Made by a program: the position numbers and the translations under genes
Notes under the pieces: model-generated
What the model was told of the DNA's origin: nothing
The model's database searches: none
Seen by the model: the letters and a program-made list of their open reading frames with translations, nothing else
In this document: one piece after another, positions 28,101 through 37,476 of the stretch
How positions within the stretch are numbered: position 1 is the stretch's first letter
Layout of the letters: each line of letters opens with the position of its first letter
Assembly (NCBI GenBank): GCA_017483735.1
Contig: JAFUVF010000047.1
Coordinates: forward strand, 1 to 64,000
Direction of reading: 5' to 3'
DNA length: 64,000 bases
Source: Lachnospiraceae bacterium
GTDB taxonomy: Bacteria; Bacillota; Clostridia; Lachnospirales; Lachnospiraceae

Positions 28101-29456
28101 ATGAGTGTAAAAGCTTCAAAAAAATATGAAATAGATATGGTAAACGGGCCGTTGTTCGGAAAGATTATGCTGTTTTACTTCCCTCTTATGCTTTCGGGAG
28201 TACTACAGCTTCTTTTCAATGCAGCGGATATCGTCGTTGTCGGGCGCTTTGCAGGACCGGAATCTTTGGCGGCTGTGGGCTCCACAAGCTCCCTTACAAA
28301 CCTTTTGGTCAATTTTTTTATAGGGCTGTCCGTGGGGACAAATGTGCTTATCGCAAGATTCTACGGGTCAGGACAAAAGGGGGAGCTGTCGGACATGGTG
28401 CATACCTCAGTGGCGACTGCATTTGTCAGTGGAATGATCCTGATAGGTGCAGGCTTTGTTCTTTCAAAGCCTGCGCTCACATTGATGGATACGCCGGCGG
28501 ATGTCATAGACAAATCTGTTCTGTATATGAGGATATACTTTGCCGGCATGCCGTTTTTAATGCTTTATAATTTCGGAAGCGCAATACTGCGTGCCGTGGG
28601 AGATACCAGAAGACCCTTGTATTATCTTTTGCTTTCCGGCGTGATAAATGTAATACTTAATCTGTTCTTTGTGATAGTATTTCATATGGATGTGGCGGGA
28701 GTGGCGCTTGCAACGATTATTTCACAGGGAATTTCGGCAATTTTGGTAATCCTTTGCCTGATTCGCTCCGATGCCGTGTATAAGCTTGATCCTAAGCTTC
28801 TAAAGATTAAAAAGGACAAGCTCTTAAAGATGATGCAGATAGGACTTCCCGCAGGGCTCCAGAACTCGCTTTTCTCCTTGTCAAACGTGCTGATTCAGTC
28901 CTCGGTGAATTCCTTTGGCTCAGTCGCAATGGCGGGGAATACGGCGGCATCCAATATTGAGGGCTTTGTGTATATGGCGATGAATTCCTATTACCAGACC
29001 GCCATAAGCTTTACCGGACAAAATTACGGAGCCAGGAACTATAAGAGGGTATTAAGGATTGCGTTCATATGCGAGGGAATGGTAATCCTTACCGGGCTTA
29101 TTCTCGGAAACGGCGCATATCTTCTTGCAGACAAGCTGTTATCGATATACACAAAGGAGCCGGAGGTTGTAGCCTATGGAACGCTCAGATTATCCATTAT
29201 AGCCGTGATGTACTGTCTCTGCGGTATGATGGATGTGATGGTGGGGATGATGAGAGGAATGGGGCATTCCGTCGTGCCTATGCTTGTATCGCTGACGGGG
29301 GCGTGCCTTTTCAGGATTATATGGATATATACAATCTTTAAGAGCGTCCACACGCTGCAGTGCCTGTATTATTCCTATCCCATAAGCTGGACCTTGACCT
29401 TTATTGCGCACGTTGTCTGCTTTGCGGTCATTTACAGGGGACTTAAAAAGAATTAA
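28101..29456 (+). CDS. MATE-family efflux transporter
   Basis: The 451-residue protein has twelve hydrophobic segments and MATE signatures: PLMLSGVLQLLFNAADIVVVG near the N-terminus (shown in part: LFNAADIVVVGRF) and the internal repeat around residue 265-300 (SSVNSFGSVAMAGN). It exports drugs or cationic metabolites with sodium or protons. It is tightly linked to leuD, and its last codons overlap the open frame of the next kinase gene. Confidence 0.92.
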   Translation: MSVKASKKYEIDMVNGPLFGKIMLFYFPLMLSGVLQLLFNAADIVVVGRFAGPESLAAVGSTSSLTNLLVNFFIGLSVGTNVLIARFYGSGQKGELSDMVHTSVATAFVSGMILIGAGFVLSKPALTLMDTPADVIDKSVLYMRIYFAGMPFLMLYNFGSAILRAVGDTRRPLYYLLLSGVINVILNLFFVIVFHMDVAGVALATIISQGISAILVILCLIRSDAVYKLDPKLLKIKKDKLLKMMQIGLPAGLQNSLFSLSNVLIQSSVNSFGSVAMAGNTAASNIEGFVYMAMNSYYQTAISFTGQNYGARNYKRVLRIAFICEGMVILTGLILGNGAYLLADKLLSIYTKEPEVVAYGTLRLSIIAVMYCLCGMMDVMVGMMRGMGHSVVPMLVSLTGACLFRIIWIYTIFKSVHTLQCLYYSYPISWTLTFIAHVVCFAVIYRGLKKN

Positions 29457-29496
29457 AATAAACACTAATGTGCATAAGTTTGATTTAGAGGATATT

Positions 29497-32400
29497 TTGA
29501 AGAACAGGGAAGTTTTAAACAAAATAATAGGCTATTTGTTTGTGGCATTCTTAAGCATGGCGCTTTTGTATACCATTGTCGGAGTCATTGCGTTCCCGGA
29601 GGATAATCTGGGGAGCGACGAAAGTATGCAGGAATATGCCGGAGAGTGGTACATTGTAGAGGAAGATGGAAAGAGAGCGCCTTTTACGGTTCCCGGGAGA
29701 GCGGAGGTCAAAAAGGGCGAAACAGTTACACTAGAAACCATTCTTCCGAAGGATGCCTTTGCGGAGGGGACGTATCTGTGCTTTAGAAGCGGAAAGCAGA
29801 ATATGAGGTTTTATATTGATGATGAATTAAGGCTTACGTATGACACGAAGGAAACCAGAGTGTTCGGAAATTATTCCGCCGTGGCATATGTATTTCTCAA
29901 GGTTTCTCCAAAGGATGCCGGAAAGACCCTGAGATTTGAGAGTACTACCGCCTCATCATACTCGGGAATAGTCTACACCGTGTATCAGGGAAGCACCCTT
30001 TCAGTATGGAAGCATTATTTCTCGCTCTATGGGTCGGAGCTTATCGTAGCGCTTGTGGTGCTCATCTTAAGCATAATCGTCATATTCTCATGCATTGCAA
30101 TGGGAATGATATATAAGCGGGAGGTTCCTTTAATATATCTGGGAATCGCCGTTTTGGAGGCGGGAATATGGATAATCGCAAACTCCGTATTCAGGCAGTT
30201 TATCTTTAAGAATCTCTCGGTGGTAAACGACCTTGCCTTCAATATGGTAATGCTTCTGCCGATACCGTTTTTGCTGTACTTTAATTCAATTCAAAAAAAG
30301 CGCTACGGATATCTGTGCTACGGGCTTGAAATATTGGCACTCGCCGACTTTTTTGTATGCACGTTGCTTCACATATCGGGGATAAAGGACTTTGCGGACA
30401 CCTTTCCCTTTATGGCACTTGTGTGCATGACGACGATACTTACCCTCATAGGGACAATGGTAATCGACAAGATCAGAGGCTATTCAAAGGAATACCGGCT
30501 GGTGGTATGGGGGATGGTTGCCGCCTTCTCGTCAGCGTTCGTTCAGATAATCACATATTTCCAAAGGACAAAGACCTTCAGCGGAGTAATCCTTGCCGCA
30601 GGGCTTATACTTCTCATAATCTTTGCCACAATCTCCACGGTTGCGGAGTTTATACGCTCCGAGGGGGAGAGGCAGAGGGCACTTGTGGCGAGCAAGCAGA
30701 AGAGCGATTTCCTTGCAAATATGTCCCATGAGATAAGAACCCCCATAAATGCGATCCTGGGATTAAACACTATGATCCAGAGGGAGAGCGGGGAGGAAAA
30801 TATAAAGCAGTATTCAAGGGATATCGACAACGCCGGAAACACATTGCTTTCACTCATAAATGATGTCCTTGACATGTCAAAGATTGAATCCGGAAAGATG
30901 GAGATAATTCCCGTTTCCTACGATTTTTCGAGCCTTATCTACGACATTGTGAATATGGTATCCATAAAGGCGGAGAACAAGGGGCTTAAGATTGAGTTAG
31001 ATATAGATGAAAGGATTCCCTCCAAGCTATACGGGGATGATGTGAGGATCCGCCAGATACTTGTAAATCTCATAAATAATTCCGTGAAGTATACGGAAAA
31101 GGGCAGCGTAAAGCTTGCGGTCACCGGGGATGTAGGTGTTTACAACGCCAAGCTCAAATTCACGGTTTCCGATACGGGAATCGGGATAAAGGAAGAGGAT
31201 CTTCACAAGCTCTTTGAAAAGTTTGCCCGCATTGAGGAGGAGAGAAACCGCAATATCGAAGGTACAGGGCTTGGAATGAGCATAATAGTGAAGCTCCTTT
31301 CCCTTATGGATTCAAAGCTTGACGTATCAAGCGTATATGGGGAGGGCACAAGCTTTTCCTTTGAATTAGATCAGGTTATCTCCGATTCGGAGCCCATCGG
31401 GAATCTGCAGGCAAGGATTGAAAATACCGCAAACCAGAAAAATTCAAACAAATTTTTCGAGGCGCCGGAGGTAAGCCTGCTGCTTGTGGATGATGATGCC
31501 ATGAACAGAAGGGTATTCAGGGGACTCTTTGACCGCTCCGGCATGGATATCACGGAGGCGGTGTCCGGAAGGGATGCGCTTTCAAAGCTTGAAATCAAAA
31601 AGTATGATATTGTCCTTTTGGACTATATGATGCCGGATATGAACGGCGTAGATGTGCTAAAAAGACTTAAAGAGAATGTTTCCTCAATAAATATCGATAC
31701 CCCCGTGATTGCGCTTACTGCCAATGCCATATCCGGCGCAAGGGATATGTATCTGGAGGCAGGCTTTGATGAATATATCTCAAAGCCCATACAGGTGGAC
31801 AAGCTGGAAAAGCTCTTAATAGGCATCCTGCCAAAGGGAAGCTGCGGCTACAAAAAGATGGAGGCTGCAGAAACTGCGGAAACTGCAATGCGGACAAGCC
31901 TCGATACCTCAGAACTGCCTGTAGTTGACGGAGTAGACTGGGATTATGCGGCAGCAAGGTTAAAGGATGTATCTCTTTTAAAGGAGATAACGGAGGAATA
32001 CATAAGGCTTTCGGATATAGAATTTGACAATTTGAAGAGACTGTATGAGAATATAGAAAAAGAGGGCATATACGGCTACCGTGTAAAGATCCATGCCATG
32101 AAAAATACCCTTGCAATGATAGGAGCTATAATGCTTTCCTCGGAGGCAAGGCTTTTGGAGGGATTTTCAAAGGAGGAGAAAACAGCTGAAATAAGAGTGC
32201 TTATGCCTTCCTTTATGGATGAACTGTCTGCGCTTAACGACAGGCTAAGGAGCGCCTTTAATATAACGGAGGATGACGGAGCGGATAAGCTTATCCCTGA
32301 CAGGGAGCGGATAGAGAAGCTTTTGTATGAGCTTAAGATTGCCATGGAGGAGCTTGATATCGATGCCAGCGATGTTATAATGGAGGAGCTTTCAAAATAC

Positions 32401-32526
32401 GGGTTCAACGAAGGGGCACACAGGGTTTTGAGGGAATTAAACGGTGCGGTGCGCAATCTTGACGAAATAAGCGCCAAACGGCTAATCTTGGAATTTCAAC
32501 AGGAATACGTAAAGGAGGAGACTTAA
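29497..32526 (+). CDS. Hybrid sensor histidine kinase with 7TMR-DISM-like sensor
   Basis: A first membrane helix (about 9-30), an extracellular beta-rich domain (31-180) and a block of about seven helices (180-385) resemble the 7TMR-DISM layout. Next come HisKA (SHEIRTP, His411), HATPase_c, a receiver (LLDYMMPDMNG, Asp709) and an Hpt domain (IHAMKNTLAMIGA, His866). The start is uncertain: TTG 29497 follows AGAGGA at 29487-29492, GTG 29470 is an alternative, and the frame is open back into the MATE gene. The response regulator follows directly at 32527. Confidence 0.9.
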   Translation: MKNREVLNKIIGYLFVAFLSMALLYTIVGVIAFPEDNLGSDESMQEYAGEWYIVEEDGKRAPFTVPGRAEVKKGETVTLETILPKDAFAEGTYLCFRSGKQNMRFYIDDELRLTYDTKETRVFGNYSAVAYVFLKVSPKDAGKTLRFESTTASSYSGIVYTVYQGSTLSVWKHYFSLYGSELIVALVVLILSIIVIFSCIAMGMIYKREVPLIYLGIAVLEAGIWIIANSVFRQFIFKNLSVVNDLAFNMVMLLPIPFLLYFNSIQKKRYGYLCYGLEILALADFFVCTLLHISGIKDFADTFPFMALVCMTTILTLIGTMVIDKIRGYSKEYRLVVWGMVAAFSSAFVQIITYFQRTKTFSGVILAAGLILLIIFATISTVAEFIRSEGERQRALVASKQKSDFLANMSHEIRTPINAILGLNTMIQRESGEENIKQYSRDIDNAGNTLLSLINDVLDMSKIESGKMEIIPVSYDFSSLIYDIVNMVSIKAENKGLKIELDIDERIPSKLYGDDVRIRQILVNLINNSVKYTEKGSVKLAVTGDVGVYNAKLKFTVSDTGIGIKEEDLHKLFEKFARIEEERNRNIEGTGLGMSIIVKLLSLMDSKLDVSSVYGEGTSFSFELDQVISDSEPIGNLQARIENTANQKNSNKFFEAPEVSLLLVDDDAMNRRVFRGLFDRSGMDITEAVSGRDALSKLEIKKYDIVLLDYMMPDMNGVDVLKRLKENVSSINIDTPVIALTANAISGARDMYLEAGFDEYISKPIQVDKLEKLLIGILPKGSCGYKKMEAAETAETAMRTSLDTSELPVVDGVDWDYAAARLKDVSLLKEITEEYIRLSDIEFDNLKRLYENIEKEGIYGYRVKIHAMKNTLAMIGAIMLSSEARLLEGFSKEEKTAEIRVLMPSFMDELSALNDRLRSAFNITEDDGADKLIPDRERIEKLLYELKIAMEELDIDASDVIMEELSKYGFNEGAHRVLRELNGAVRNLDEISAKRLILEFQQEYVKEET

Positions 32527-33321
32527 ATGCGTAAAATACTTTTGGCGGGGCAGATGGGGGAAATAGTCCGTTCCATAAGCGAGGGGCTCTCTGCATACAG
32601 CGACGATTTCAATGTGCAGATATGCTCCGAGGATATAGAGCTAATTAAGAGTATGGAGCATATTGTTAAGCCGGAGCTTATCATATATTGCCAGATCGGA
32701 GTGGAGGAGAAGGACGATGAGTTCTTCCTATGGGTAAAGGAGAGCAAAAGGCACATTCCCGTCATTGTCATTACCACAAGGGATGATTATTTAAAGATTG
32801 CCGAGCTTGTTGATGATGATCAGTTTGATGTGCTGTACAGACCTGTCAGCACCAAGGTTATAGCCGGGAAATGCTATGACCGTCTGGGGATGAAATTTGA
32901 ATCCGGAACGCTAAGCTTTGACAGCGGCTATGCGAATGAGGGGTATGACATATCCAAAAAGAGGATATTGGTTGTGGATGACAGCGCCATATTCTTGAGG
33001 AGCGCAAAGGCAATGCTGGAAGCAAAGTATGAGGTATTCTTTGCAAACTCAGGGGAAAAGGCATTGGAGCAGATCCCGAAGAAGCGTCCGCACCTGATAC
33101 TTCTGGACTACGAGATGGGCGGAATGAGCGGCAAGGAAACCTACGAGGCAATCCTTGCAGATGAATATATGCGGGACATTCCGGTAATTTTTCTCACGGG
33201 CATTTCCGACAAGAGCAAGGTTTACGGGGTACTTAAATCCATACCCGCAGGATATGTGCTTAAGCCTGTGGACAAGGAATTTCTGTTGAGCGAGATAGAG
33301 AGAGTTTTGGAGTTCGTATAA
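32527..33321 (+). CDS. Response regulator with pseudo-receiver and C-terminal receiver
   Basis: The C-terminal half (from about residue 142) is a normal receiver: acidic pair in LVVDDSA, Asp194 in LLDYEMGG, Thr in FLTG and Lys in LKPVD. The N-terminal half looks like a degenerate receiver (MRKILLAGQMGEIVRSI, PVIVITTRDD) but lacks the phospho-accepting Asp at the expected strand end (LIIYCQIG). There is no DNA-binding or enzymatic output. It probably works as a phosphate shuttle or protein-interaction regulator with the kinase encoded directly upstream. Confidence 0.87.
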   Translation: MRKILLAGQMGEIVRSISEGLSAYSDDFNVQICSEDIELIKSMEHIVKPELIIYCQIGVEEKDDEFFLWVKESKRHIPVIVITTRDDYLKIAELVDDDQFDVLYRPVSTKVIAGKCYDRLGMKFESGTLSFDSGYANEGYDISKKRILVVDDSAIFLRSAKAMLEAKYEVFFANSGEKALEQIPKKRPHLILLDYEMGGMSGKETYEAILADEYMRDIPVIFLTGISDKSKVYGVLKSIPAGYVLKPVDKEFLLSEIERVLEFV

Positions 33322-33331
33322 GGAGATTTTT

Positions 33332-33946
33332 ATGATCGGCTTTGTGTCAGGCACTATAGACCATATCGCACCGGAGTATGTTGTGATCGATACGGGTGGC
33401 TTTGGTGTAAACGTGAATATATCGGGTGACACCGCCTCGAAGCTTCCGGGCATTGGAGAGCATATAAAGCTCTATACATATACCTCGGTGAGGGAGGATG
33501 CCTTCCAGCTTTTCGGCTTCCTTTCAAGAGGGGATTTGGAAATGTTTAAAAGGCTTATTACGGTAAACGGCATAGGTCCCAAGGGCGGACTGGCAATACT
33601 TTCCGTAATGGATGCGGATTCCTTAAGATTTGCCATTATGAGCGGGGATGCCAAGGCAATCGCCAAGGCTCCGGGTGTGGGAGCAAAGACGGCCGAGAGA
33701 GTGATCCTTGACTTGAAGGACAAAATAAAGCTTGACGCAGACCTTATACAGAGAGAGATTGACGAAAAGGACGGACATGGCTCAAACGCATATGCAGAGA
33801 CACCGGAGAAGAGCGAGGCTATAGAGGCGCTTGTATCCTTAGGCTACGGCAGGGCGGAGAGCATGAAGGCGGTAAATTCCGTAAAGGATGCGGATGCCTT
33901 GGATTCGGGAGCGCTTCTTAAGCAGGCGCTAAAGTATATTTTTTAG
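33332..33946 (+). CDS. ruvA: Holliday junction branch migration protein RuvA
   Basis: The 204-residue protein has an OB fold at the N-terminus (MIGFVSGTIDHI), two helix-hairpin-helix motifs (NGIGPKGGLAIL; APGVGAKTAERVI) and the C-terminal RuvB-binding domain (EAIEALVSLGYGRAES). It holds the Holliday junction for RuvB. ruvB begins 14 bases later. ruvC is not adjacent. Confidence 0.97.
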   Translation: MIGFVSGTIDHIAPEYVVIDTGGFGVNVNISGDTASKLPGIGEHIKLYTYTSVREDAFQLFGFLSRGDLEMFKRLITVNGIGPKGGLAILSVMDADSLRFAIMSGDAKAIAKAPGVGAKTAERVILDLKDKIKLDADLIQREIDEKDGHGSNAYAETPEKSEAIEALVSLGYGRAESMKAVNSVKDADALDSGALLKQALKYIF

Positions 33947-33960
33947 TTTAGGATAATAAA

Positions 33961-34968
33961 ATGGCACACAGAACAATAGAGACAAACATTACAGAGGAAG
34001 ATGTAAGGCTTGAGCTGGAGGGCTCATTAAGACCCAAAAGGCTGAATGACTATATTGGTCAATCAAAGATAAAGGAGAGCCTTATTATTTCCATAGAGGC
34101 TGCAAAGAAGCGTAGGGAGAGCCTTGACCATATCCTGTTCTACGGCCCTCCGGGGCTTGGCAAGACCACCCTTGCCGGGATAATCGCAAACGAAATGGGC
34201 GTAAACATCAAGATTACCTCCGGGCCTGCCATTGAGAAGCCGGGGGATATGGCGGCGATATTGAACAATCTTGACGAGGGAGATGTGCTCTTTGTGGACG
34301 AGATACACCGCCTGAACAAGCAGGTTGAGGAGGTGCTCTATCCTGCAATGGAGGATTATTGCATTGATATAATGATTGGAAAGGGACAGAGCGCCCGCTC
34401 CGTCAGACTTGATCTGCCTAAATTTACCCTGATCGGCGCAACCACCAGAGCGGGGCTTTTGTCTGCGCCTCTCCGTGACCGCTTCGGACTGATACATCAC
34501 TTAGAGTTTTATTCCGTGCCGGAGCTTGCGACAATCATACTTCATTCCGGGAAGGTGCTCGGCGTGGAGATAGACAGGGAAGGCGCATACGAAATGGCAA
34601 GGAGAAGCAGGGGAACTCCAAGGCTTGCAAACAGAATCTTAAAGCGGGTGCGCGACTATGCGGAGGTCAAATATGACGGCACAGTTACCTCAGATATTGC
34701 AAATGAAGCCCTTGATATAATGGATGTGGACAAATTAGGACTGGATCATATCGACAGAAATTTACTTATTACCATCATAGAAAAGTTTGACGGAGGCCCC
34801 GTGGGACTTGATACTCTTGCTGCCGCAATAGGGGAGGACTCCGGGACTATTGAGGATGTCTACGAGCCGTATCTTATAAAAAACGGCTTCATAAACCGCA
34901 CGCCTAAGGGCAGGGTCGTGTGTGAGCTTGCATATTCTCATTTAGGGATGCCAAAATCTCAGGCTTAA
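33961..34968 (+). CDS. ruvB: Holliday junction helicase RuvB
   Basis: The 335-residue AAA+ motor has [11 protein letters not shown] near the N-terminus, Walker A (GPPGLGKTT), Walker B (LFVDEIHRL), sensor 1 (IGATTRAG), the arginine finger region (APLRDRFG) and a winged helix at the C-terminus. It drives branch migration with RuvA. Confidence 0.98.
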   Translation: MAHRTIETNITEEDVRLELEGSLRPKRLNDYIGQSKIKESLIISIEAAKKRRESLDHILFYGPPGLGKTTLAGIIANEMGVNIKITSGPAIEKPGDMAAILNNLDEGDVLFVDEIHRLNKQVEEVLYPAMEDYCIDIMIGKGQSARSVRLDLPKFTLIGATTRAGLLSAPLRDRFGLIHHLEFYSVPELATIILHSGKVLGVEIDREGAYEMARRSRGTPRLANRILKRVRDYAEVKYDGTVTSDIANEALDIMDVDKLGLDHIDRNLLITIIEKFDGGPVGLDTLAAAIGEDSGTIEDVYEPYLIKNGFINRTPKGRVVCELAYSHLGMPKSQA

Positions 34969-34981
34969 TAAAATAAATTGC

Positions 34982-35010
34982 TGGACATTTTTATGGTCTG
35001 ATGTTATCAT
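34982..35010 (+). promoter_or_regulatory. Promoter of the methyltransferase-hydrolase cluster
   Basis: TGGACA (34982-34987) and TATCAT (35005-35010) are 17 bases apart, with an extended -10 (TG at 35002-35003). The predicted start, near 35017, falls within the palindrome at 35015-35032. Confidence 0.6.
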
Positions 35011-35014
35011 AATG

Positions 35015-35032
35015 AGTTAGTGATGACTAACT
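35015..35032. promoter_or_regulatory. Palindromic operator (TetR/MarR-like layout)
   Basis: AGTTAGT-GATG-ACTAACT is a perfect 7-bp inverted repeat with a 4-base spacer. It lies just downstream of the -10 box and covers the expected transcription start, the classic place for a repressor. No regulator gene is present nearby, so the regulator would act from elsewhere. Binding by a TetR- or MarR-family repressor is an inference from shape. Confidence 0.55.
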
Positions 35033-35063
35033 AAAGTTCAATAAGACAAACGGAGGGAAAATT

Positions 35064-35864
35064 ATGGAACTGCAACTAGGAGATGTTCAGACAACAGCAC
35101 TGATACCGCTTGCGGTAAAGGCAAGCGAAACCTTAAGAAGCGCTCCCCGCATCAGGGATGACAAGGCGGTGGAGATAATAAAGCATCTTAATATTGATAC
35201 GAAGCAATATGATAAATTTATGTCCCATGAGGGCGTGATTGCACGCACAATTATGCTCGACAGACAGTTGAAGGGAATAATTAAAAAGCATCCGGATACG
35301 GTTATCGTAAATATCGGCGCAGGCTTCGACAACAGATTTTCAAGGGTTGACAACGGAAAGCTTCTCTGGTTCGATTTGGATCTTCCCGATGCAATTGCAG
35401 CAAGGAGGAAGGCATTTAAAGAGAGAGAGCGTGTGACAATGATAGCGGGCAACGCTTTGGAGAAGGCTTGGTGCGATGTGGTAAATGAAAAGCTCGGCGA
35501 AAGGGAATCAAAGCCCGTCTTTATTGCAGAGGGATTGTTTATGTATCTTACCCTCGAGCAGATAAAGACACTTCTTGAAAACTTAAAGGAGTGCTTTCCG
35601 AAGGGAGGAATTCTCATTGCCGAGCAAAACAACAAAATGATGGTTAAGAACGAAAAATATCATGATACCGTAAAGAGTACAAAGGCTCATTTTGTTTCGG
35701 GGACGGATTCCGCACAGGAGATTGCAGACCTTACCGATGGCATAAGGCTTATAGAGGAGCACAGCTTCAATGAGGAAATGAAGAAATACAGCATCAGAGC
35801 GAAGCTCTTTGCATTGCTTTTGCCGAATATGAATGACAGGTGGGCGACCTTTGAGTGGGGATGA
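35064..35864 (+). CDS. Leucine-carboxyl-methyltransferase-family SAM methyltransferase
   Basis: The 266-residue class I methyltransferase matches the LCM/PPM1/TcmP group: SEtlR-like start (KASETLRSAPRIRDDKA), the SAM motif VIVNIGAGFDNRF, WFDLDLPDAI, and the post-motif AEGLFMYL. In bacteria such enzymes modify small molecules or carboxyl groups; the substrate here is unknown. A GGAGGG ribosome site precedes the ATG. It is the first gene of a three-gene cluster behind a repressible-looking promoter. Confidence 0.88.
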   Translation: MELQLGDVQTTALIPLAVKASETLRSAPRIRDDKAVEIIKHLNIDTKQYDKFMSHEGVIARTIMLDRQLKGIIKKHPDTVIVNIGAGFDNRFSRVDNGKLLWFDLDLPDAIAARRKAFKERERVTMIAGNALEKAWCDVVNEKLGERESKPVFIAEGLFMYLTLEQIKTLLENLKECFPKGGILIAEQNNKMMVKNEKYHDTVKSTKAHFVSGTDSAQEIADLTDGIRLIEEHSFNEEMKKYSIRAKLFALLLPNMNDRWATFEWG

Positions 35865-35867
35865 TAT

Positions 35868-36635
35868 ATGAAATTTGATGAAATGGGTAAAGAGGATGCC
35901 AAAACCCTGATGCTGCTTCCGGGGACATGCTGTGATTATCAGACAAATTTTTATAATGTGATAGACAGGCTTGCCGCAAAATACCATCTTATCTGCGTCA
36001 ATTACGACGGCTTTGACGGAGGCGGCGAAATATTTCCCGATATCATCACGGTCACAGAGAAGATAGAGAGATATATAAAAGAAAAGCATAATGGACGGCT
36101 TGACGGTGCGCTTGGCTCCTCCCTCGGCTCAACCTTCGTCGGACAGCTTATCTTAAGAAAAAATGTTCATATCGACCATGGCATATTCGGAAGCCCGGAT
36201 CTGGATCAGAGCGGAAAATTTGCGGCATGGCTTCAGTCAAAGCTGGTGGTGCCTTTGCTTACAAGCTTTACGAAGAGCGAAAAAAAGCAAAGAAAGACAA
36301 AGGAGAAGCTTAAGAGCTTCTTTTTGATGGATGATGAGGCGGCGGATAGATTTATGCAATGCTTTTCAAGGTTTAAGCCTGAGTCCATCAAAAACGAATA
36401 CTATACTGATCTTTTGACGCAGCTTGACAAAGACATATATGTTGAACATACTAAGGTTCACTTTATCTATGCAAATAAAATGGGCGAAAAATATCTGAAG
36501 CGCTACAAAAAGTATTTCAGAAATCCGGATATAAGGGAGTATGATATGCAGCATGAGCAGTGGGTGTTCGGAGCGGAAAAATATGCAGCGCCGGTGCTTG
36601 AAGCGATAGATGAATTTATGAATATGCCGGTATAA
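35868..36635 (+). CDS. Alpha/beta hydrolase fold protein
   Basis: The 255-residue protein shows the early alpha/beta hydrolase pattern (TLMLLPGTCCDYQTNFYN, ICVNYDGFDGG) and the nucleophile-elbow region GALGSSLGSTFVGQL, where GSSLG fits G-x-S-x-G. A late HEQW provides the likely catalytic His. The enzyme class (esterase, lipase, peptidase) cannot be set from sequence alone. It starts 3 bases after the upstream methyltransferase and is surely cotranscribed. Confidence 0.82.
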   Translation: MKFDEMGKEDAKTLMLLPGTCCDYQTNFYNVIDRLAAKYHLICVNYDGFDGGGEIFPDIITVTEKIERYIKEKHNGRLDGALGSSLGSTFVGQLILRKNVHIDHGIFGSPDLDQSGKFAAWLQSKLVVPLLTSFTKSEKKQRKTKEKLKSFFLMDDEAADRFMQCFSRFKPESIKNEYYTDLLTQLDKDIYVEHTKVHFIYANKMGEKYLKRYKKYFRNPDIREYDMQHEQWVFGAEKYAAPVLEAIDEFMNMPV

Positions 36636-36646
36636 CAGGACAAAAA

Positions 36647-37285
36647 ATGAAAACGGAAAAGGAATATAAGGAATTAACGGTAAAAGAGTTTACAAAAGCA
36701 GCTGATGTATATGAGACAGGTCATGCCGGAATCTATGAGATGTGCAAGGAGGACTATCCGTATATCGCATCGGAGCTGGAAAAGGAGGACTATCACGACC
36801 TTTTGGACTGCGGCTGCGGAACGGGACCTATGATTTCGCTTTTGTATGAGAAGAATCCTGCAAAGCATTATACGGGAATTGATATTACTCCACGCATGAT
36901 TGAGGTGGGGAAATCAAAGAATTTATCCGGTGTTGACTGGGTGGTGGGAGATTGTGAGAAGCTTCCCTTTGAGGATAATTCATTTGATGTCATAATATGC
37001 TCGAACAGCTTTCATCATTATCCTAATCCTCAGAAATTTTTTGACAGCGCAAAAAGAGTGCTAAGACCAAATGGCAGGCTGATCCTTCAGGACTACACAG
37101 CCCCTAAGCTAATCCTGTGGCTTATGAATCATACGGAAATGCCACTGGCAAATCTCATAGGGCATGGCGATGTTGCGGCAAGATCCCTTGACGAAATAAG
37201 AGCTTATTGCAGCGCTGCCGGTCTTAAGATTGAAAAGCTTAAAAGCGCAAGAAAATTCAGAATGCATCTCGTTGCAAGGAAATAA
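36647..37285 (+). CDS. Class I SAM-dependent methyltransferase (Methyltransf_11 type)
   Basis: The 212-residue methyltransferase has motif I LLDCGCGTGPMISLL, motif II YTGIDITPRMIEVG, the acidic GDCEKLPFEDNSFDVII and the post-motif RVLRPNGRLILQD. This is the UbiE/COQ5-like small-molecule group. The substrate is unknown. It ends the three-gene cluster at 35064-37285. Confidence 0.9.
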   Translation: MKTEKEYKELTVKEFTKAADVYETGHAGIYEMCKEDYPYIASELEKEDYHDLLDCGCGTGPMISLLYEKNPAKHYTGIDITPRMIEVGKSKNLSGVDWVVGDCEKLPFEDNSFDVIICSNSFHHYPNPQKFFDSAKRVLRPNGRLILQDYTAPKLILWLMNHTEMPLANLIGHGDVAARSLDEIRAYCSAAGLKIEKLKSARKFRMHLVARK

Positions 37286-37304
37286 TGATTTTAAAATCCT
37301 GTCT

Positions 37305-37409
37305 TTGACATCGTCATCTATCAGATTAGATTGGAGAAGCACTTCACAAGTAAAAAACTATAAAAAGTTCAGTCAGGTACTTTATGAGTAGCAAGTGTTA
37401 TGGTACAAT
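37305..37409 (+). promoter_or_regulatory. Two candidate promoters for the restriction-modification gene
   Basis: The first candidate is TTGACA (37305-37310) with TAGATT (37327-37332) after 16 bases. The second is an extended -10, TG-G-TACAAT (37404-37409), with only a weak -35. Either could serve the gene starting at 37477, which has GGAGAACGGAA as its ribosome site. A choice between them cannot be made from sequence. Confidence 0.4.
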
Positions 37410-37476
37410 AATAAGTTAGTATCAGACAACGCAAAACAGCATGATATGAGCTGTTATCATAGATTGGAGAACGGAA

